DNA of 64,000 nucleotides from Clarkia xantiana subsp. parviflora (lineage: Eukaryota; Streptophyta; Magnoliopsida; Myrtales; Onagraceae): assembly GCA_036873135.1 (NCBI GenBank), contig JAPTYO010000020.1:8497203-8561202 (forward strand), written 5' to 3'. Of the stretch, positions 58,364 through 64,000 are shown in pieces. Positions within the stretch are counted from its first letter, which is position 1; each line of letters opens with the position of its first letter. The translations under genes were made by a program, and so were the position numbers. The notes under the pieces were generated by a model, which searched no databases, had not been told where the DNA came from, and was given only the letters and a program-made list of their open reading frames with translations.

Positions 58364-60839
58364 TCAAACAGACGCAACTTGCGAATCTTCACGATCTTGA
58401 TGGTCGGAAGACGACCCACCAATGGAACTAGATGATGATGAGGAGACACTCAACTTAGCATCATCAATGCGAATGACATTCTCAGGCACGGGGGCAACAA
58501 CCTCATTATCATCTATCGCAACCTTTCCCTTCAAAACAACAACATATCCCAAGGCAAAGGTGGAGAAATCACCTAACTCACCAAAAGGAAATTCATGCAT
58601 AAAATTGTATATGTGCTCGGTAAGATACTCCCCAAACTGACGCATCTCGACATTACACCGAACGTCAAACTCAGCAGTATAGGCATGAGATGCCTTATAC
58701 TCAGCTACAACAGTCGCCTTCTCCTCGGCACGACACCTCTCCTCAACATTCTTCAACTCCGCAGCATGGAGTGAAGAATCAATCTCAGCCTGTCGGCGAG
58801 AGTCAGCAAGAGTACCTTCAAGAGATGTAACTTGATCCCGAAGTTCCTTAAACTTCATATCGGAAAGACGGGTCTTCTCCAAAGCACCACCAAGTTCAGC
58901 CTTCAAGGAGGTCTGACTGTCCTGAAGGACTTTCTTCTCCTCGGACAGCTCTATAGCAAGGGGAGAAAGGTTGACCATGTCAGCCATGCTCTGAAACAAC
59001 AAAAACTCGTCAGAGCACATATTAGCAGAACACCACATCAAAGATATGAAGAAAGATAATAACTTACAGGAGCAAACCAGGATAATACCCCCTGAACATA
59101 TCGCCGAGTCTCTTTCAGAGACTGGGGAGAAGAAAGGCGGTCGCTTGGAGCGACAGCACTGCGAAGCACACGAACTCCAACCTCAGGAGTATGCAAAGAA
59201 GACTGACTGTCGAAATGAAACTCCTTTAATCCAAGAAAAGGAGTCCACTCAGCCCCAGTGATATCCTCATCGGTAAGACGACTCAGATCTTTCCGGCTCA
59301 AAGCAGGAAGACGGGTCTTCCCTGCACGAAACAAAGATAAATAAGATACAACAACAAAATATAGTTATAGCATTGGAGAAACACATACCTGAATGACCGA
59401 TCTCATCAGTAGAGGCTCGTCCCCTTGATTGGGTGGCATGGGACAAGGGAGACACATCGACAGCCATTCCACCCTCTTCGTCGGGCCTCTTCTCTTTGTC
59501 AGGCAAGGAAGACGCCCCCTCAACCACCTTCCCTTTATCGCGAGAAGGAGTTGTCAAATGAGTAAGGGCTGGGGAATCCTTCTTCTTTTTTGCAATCAAG
59601 GGTCCGGCCTCAGAATTGGATTTTCGCGCCTTGGATTTGCTTGAACCTTTCTCCGCAGCAACAACTCGCTCGGTCACCAAAAGAGATCGCCCTAACAACA
59701 CAGGCGAAACAATATAAAAAAAATCACAAGTAAGTTACATAGAGAAAATAAGAAAAAGGAACGTACGAGAAGCCTCAGTCGCTTTCCCAGACTTAGAAGA
59801 TTTCACGGCTGGAGGAGCGGAGCCGGAAGATGCTTTCTCCTTGCTGACCACAGCGCGGTCAAAACGATCCGCTTGCACATCATAGGATTTTCCATGAAAC
59901 CAACTTATAAGGCGAAACATAAAGAGTGAATGAAAACAAGGGAATAAATAACATACCAAATCCGGGGAGGGAGGAGTCAATTGAATCCCCGCGTCATACA
60001 AGTCCCTCTCGGACACCCAAGATACATGGCAATAAGACTTGGACCGATTGCTCCGATAAATAACCTTAATAGTCTCTTTATCGGATGGAGAGAAATCATC
60101 GAATGTAGGCCAGTCGTCCGAACGAGTGGTACAGACGATATCCCAAGTGACATACCGGTCTGATAAAAAAGTATTGACTCCCCCAACGACCCATCGAACA
60201 GTCCACAAGGGTCACGAAACGGAGATCCCTATTCCATATTATCTCACCTAAACCCAACTCCTCGTAACGGGATTCCTTTAACATATGGTGACGAGTCACC
60301 ATGGTCGTCATCCCAGTCGCAGTCTTATACTGAAATCGGTAGAAGCACCGGAACAAAACAAGGGAGTACCTCCAAGAGTACCACTGGCATAACGCTCTAA
60401 ATCCGACCCAAGCTCGAATGGCAGTAGGGGCTAGGTGGACGGGAGAGACTTTGAAAAATCGGCGGAGCTCCACAAGCTCATCGCAATAGGGGAAGCGTAA
60501 GGCGTATCGAATTTGGGCCATATATATGACGACCTTTCCAGCCGGGGGCACGGTCACAGTGCCATGGATATTTCCCAAGGATGGGCGGAAGGGATATAAT
60601 GGTTCATCTAGGGGACAAATATCACCTAGCTCGATATGGTGTTCGTACTCCGACCGTTTTAAGTGGTTCACAGACACGGGCAATGAACCTAACTCAGAAT
60701 CAGAAATAGTTTCTAAACTTAGGATGGAATCGGACTCGGATGAATACTCGGACTCAGGATCAGATTCAGAACTGGACTCCGAGCTAAAATCAGGAAGGAA
60801 AGTAAAGCGACGAGTAGAGGGGATGAAGAACTTACTCAT
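58364..60839 (-). pseudogene. Antisense spliced plant 'gypsy-type transposon' protein gene
   Basis: Minus-strand gene with five probable exons: 60839-59957, 59903-59767, 59691-59389, 59321-59068 and 58990-58364. All introns are GT-AG, and introns 2-4 keep the frame exactly. The N-terminus is Ser/Glu/Asp-rich (SSESSSESDPESEYSSESDS). The text ELRRFFKVSPVHLAPTAIRA with FRALCQ matches the plant 'putative gypsy type transposon' domain (PF04195-like), often found antisense in Tat-type elements. Middle exons are basic and serine-rich. The last exon is a long helical/coiled-coil region (ELSEEKKVLQDSQTSLKAEL) with a serine/acidic tail. Breaks: a one-base phase change near 60200, and intron 1 (53 bp) does not keep phase. 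The function of this family is unknown. I rate it a recent pseudogene. Confidence 0.68.
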
Positions 60840-62057
60840 CCTCTTCAGAATATACCGCCGTTGAAGAGTCTGAGTCTTGCTACACCTTTAAAATAGAGCA
60901 CCTACAACACCGAATCAAAGGTTAAGAGCGCCCAACGATCCAAGAACATGCCAAAGAAACCAGACGTCAACATATGGACAGTCCCGTCATAGGACGATAA
61001 AAAAAATGATTACTAAGTGAAGAACCATGTACTCACAACCACGTTGACAATGACATCCGTATACGAACAACCATTTTCGCTACGAAAATGACCGCGTACA
61101 TACAACTACGCCTGCAATGACAACGACCGTACACGTACGAGCAAAAAATGATGTGATCATGCAAGTAAAAGCTATATATGCGGACAAGGGATATTTTTGA
61201 GAAAAATGAATGTCCAATCAAGGCAACAACGACAAGGTAAGCAATCGAAGGATTATCACAAGTCAAGCATGGGTAATCAAATTACGAGCACTCGATACGC
61301 GTATGAAAATGGCAAAAAGATCGAACCTTAGGAAAACCCGAGCCCATACAAATGGTCGGCTTGGAATTCAAGACTCGTCGGCGTCAGAAAATGGTCGTCG
61401 TCACCGGGCCAATCCCGTCGCTGCCGTCCCCCACCGTCGTCGGAGCCTCCCCCTGTCTTCGCCGGCGCCGGAGCCCGCCTTTCCTTCGCTGGCCGGAGCT
61501 GCAATCCCCATTGCCTCCGCCGCTCGATTCGATCACCGGGACCCCCTTCGTCGTCGATCGCGATGGGCGTCCTCCTCTCGCCGGAAATGTGAATCTCCCC
61601 TGTCCCTGCGAGCTAAGCCTCCCCCTAGGTCCGCGCCACCATGCCGGACCTCCCCGTGCCGCCGTTAATCACACCGCACCGGAATTCCCCTCGTGCCGTG
61701 ATGAATAATTCCGACCAACCTTCCCAAAACCGAGCAAAATGAGTAACTTGGTCTTCAAGAAAAGCTTATGTGATGGAGAAGAAGATGGTGGCTACAAAAG
61801 GGTAATCATTTCTCTCTCCTTTATAATAGTTTATGGTAGGGTTTTTCTAAAAAGGCTCTAATCTCCACCTTTAATTCAAATTGGAGAAATCTAAAGGCTA
61901 GGATTAAAGATGGCAACTCTACTCCTTTTTTAACTATAGTTAACTACATCTCTACCCAATATAGTGTTTCATAACCATATATCATCCATCTCATACTTAG
62001 AAATTTTTCGCATGATTAGTATATTTTTTGCATATAGAATCATCCCGTACGTACACC
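60374..62057. repeat. Tandem duplication, copy A
   Basis: A 1,684-bp segment holding the first ~155 codons of the antisense gene, its upstream region and a GC-rich stretch (~61370-61700). It begins 'aagagtaccactgg' and is repeated at 62058-63741. It retains the intact start of the antisense frame. Confidence 0.88.
60840..61980 (-). other. Upstream region of the antisense gene
   Basis: No convincing gene. 61370-61700 is GC-rich with CCGTCG/CGCCGG text. ORFs on the plus strand there (61210-61668 and 61352-61708) overlap in two frames and look compositional. The minus-strand promoter of the antisense gene should lie here. Confidence 0.4.
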
Positions 62058-62518
62058 AAGAGTACCACTGACATAACACTCTAAACCCGACCCAAGCTCG
62101 AATGGCAGTAGGAGCTAGGTTGCCGGGAGAAACTTTGAAAAATCGGCGGAGCTCCACAAGCTCATCGCAATAAGGGAGCGTAAGCCGTATCGAATTTGGG
62201 TCGTATATATGACGACCTTCCCAGCGGGGGCACGGTCACAGTGCCACGGATATTTCCCAAGGATGGGCGGAAGGGATATAATGGTTCATCTAGGGGACAA
62301 ATATCACCTAGCTCGATATGTTGTTCGTACTCCGGCCGTTTTAAGTGGTTCACAGACACGAGCAAGGAACCTAACTCAGAATCAGAAATAGTTTATAAAC
62401 TTAGGATGGAATCCGTATCGGATGAATACTCGGACTCAGGATCAGATATAGAACTGGACTCCGAGCTAAAATCAGGAAGGAAAGTAAAGCGACGAGTAGA
62501 GGGGATGCTTACTCATCC
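62058..62518 (-). pseudogene. Duplicated 5' fragment of the antisense gene
   Basis: The minus-strand frame fragments ELRRFFKVSPGNLAPTAIRA and ELGDICPLDEPLYPFRPSLG repeat the first part of the gene at 60839. Just after the ATG, five bases present in copy A are missing, and another phase change occurs near 62185. It lacks everything after CQWYSW, so it is a non-functional partial copy. Confidence 0.8.
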
Positions 62519-63741
62519 TCTTCAGAACATACCACCGTTGAAGAGTCTGAGTCTTGTTACACCACCAAAAGTAGAGCACCTACAACACCGAATCAAAGGT
62601 TAAGACCGACCAACGATCCAAGAACATGCCAAATAAACCAGACGTTAACATATCAATAGTCCTGTCATACGACGATAAAAAACGATCACTATGTGAAGAA
62701 CCATGTACTCACAACCACGTCGACAATGACGTCTGTATACGAACAACCATTTTCGCTACGAAAATGACTGCGTACATACAACTACGCCTGCAATGACAAC
62801 GACCGTACACGTACGAGCAAAAAATGACGTGATCATGCAAGTAAAAGCTATATATGCGGACAAGGGATATTTTTTAGCAAAATGAATGTCCAATCAAGGC
62901 AACAACGACAAGGCAAGCAATCGAAGGATTATCACAAGTCAAGCATGGGTAATCAAATTACGAGCACTCGATACACGTATGAAAATGGAAAAAAAGATCG
63001 AACCTTAGGAAAACCCGAGCCAATACGAATGGTCGGCTCGGAATTCAAGACTCGCCGGCGTCAGAAAATGGTCGTCGTCACCGGGCCAATCCCGTCGCTA
63101 CCGTCCCTCACCGTCGTCGGAGCCTCCCCTGTCTTCGCCGGCGCCGGAGCCCGCCTTTCCTTTGCTGGCCGGAGCTGCAATCCCCCTTGCCTCCGCCGCT
63201 CGAGTTGATCACCGGGACCCCCTTCGTCGTCGATCGCGATGGGCGTCCTCCTCTCGCCGGAGATGTGAATCTCCCCGGTCCCGGTGAGCTAAGCCTCCCC
63301 CTAGGTCTGCGCCACCGTGCCAGACCTCCCCGTGCCGCCGTTAATCACACCACACCGGAATTCCCCTCGTGCCGTGATGAATAATTCCGGCCAACCTCCC
63401 CAAAACCGAGCAAAATGAGTAACTTGGTCTTCAAGAAAAGCTTATGTGATAGAGAAGAAGATGGTGGCTACAAAAGGGGTAATCCTTTCTCTCTCCTTTA
63501 TAATAGTTTATGGTAGGGTTTTTTTTTTTTCCAAAAAGGCTCTAATCTCCTCCTTTAATTCAAATTGGAGAAATCTAAAGGCTAGGATTAAAGATGACAA
63601 CTTTACTTCTTTTTTAACTATAGTTAACTACATCTCTACCCATGATAGTGTTTCCATACCCATATATCAGCCATCTCATACTTAGAAATTTTTCGCATGA
63701 TTAGTATATTTTTTGCATATAGAATCATCCCGTACGTACAT
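62058..63741. repeat. Tandem duplication, copy B
   Basis: It repeats 60374-62057 with perhaps 5% differences. The boundary is marked by 'gtacgtacacc' joined to 'aagagtacc'. Copy B ends near 'cgtacgtacat', after which the sequence is single-copy. Confidence 0.88.
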
Positions 63742-64000
63742 ACCGACATAAGTTAGATATTCATTTTATCCATTGTATTCTCACCCTTACTTACATTTTT
63801 AAACGTTAAGATAAGTGAACGTGATTTTTGTCATTCCCGTATTATCGGAAACATGTCATGATATATACATATCTGTACTAATGTTTGAATTTTTCTTATC
63901 CCGAGAAACGAGGATAAGACAGGGCGGTACTATCACAGACACGTGACGGATTCATCAAGAGGTAAAATCACGGGTTCGAATTGAGCGCGTTATCCTATCA
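63742..64000. other. Unassigned right edge
   Basis: 260 bases of mixed composition with no ORF, repeat partner or LTR end that I can support. Confidence 0.5.

Noticed and set aside
61210..61708. Plus-strand GC-rich ORFs near 61.2-61.7 kb (and copies at 62.9-63.4 kb)
   Set aside because: Two frames are open at once, with arginine/proline-rich composition and no domain. They lie in the upstream region of the antisense gene.

Overview
This is a gene-poor, retrotransposon-rich stretch of a plant nuclear genome, almost certainly a flowering plant. The evidence is Ty1/copia and Ty3/gypsy LTR elements with plant-type primer binding sites, retropepsins with a DGGSS active site, a plant-only antisense transposon gene with GT-AG introns, and CT microsatellites. 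I see no intact host gene, rRNA, tRNA or CRISPR array. The species cannot be told from the sequence.

Layout: 1-4072 is old AT-rich repeat sequence, with a foldback-element remnant, a degenerate ~0.5-kb duplication, degenerate ~100-170-bp repeats and a 933-bp long-TIR element at 2234-3166. 4073-4586 is a minus-strand gypsy-type LTR with its PBS. 4588-5006 is a plus-strand LTR of another family, split by a young gypsy element (5007-10138, TSD GGTCC) whose RT is fused to its 3' LTR by a deletion. 10820-12629 is a complete, very young small LTR element (TSD CCCTG).

13387-46512 is the centrepiece: about 33 kb of 17 tandem units, usually ~1.86 kb. Each unit is one LTR plus one non-coding internal region of a small minus-strand copia-type element. 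Two adjacent units carry the same 805-bp palindromic transposon in the same poly-A tract. The rightmost five units form an older-looking sequence class.

46514-52568 holds an LTR fragment and a copia element that lost protease, integrase and RT. 52569-52905 is half of a foldback relative. From ~52.9 kb to at least 63.7 kb lies a Tat-like gypsy element with decayed gag, protease, a second gag-like/zinc-knuckle module where pol is expected, an ~87-bp tandem repeat, and a spliced antisense gene whose 5' end and upstream region are duplicated in tandem (period 1,684 bp). No 3' LTR of this element is recognised.

The parts do not form a pathway. They record nested insertion, deletion and LTR-mediated amplification. 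The most unusual system is the LTR-sharing array with its embedded hairpin elements: it has 17 leftward LTR promoters, and its variants preserve its duplication history.
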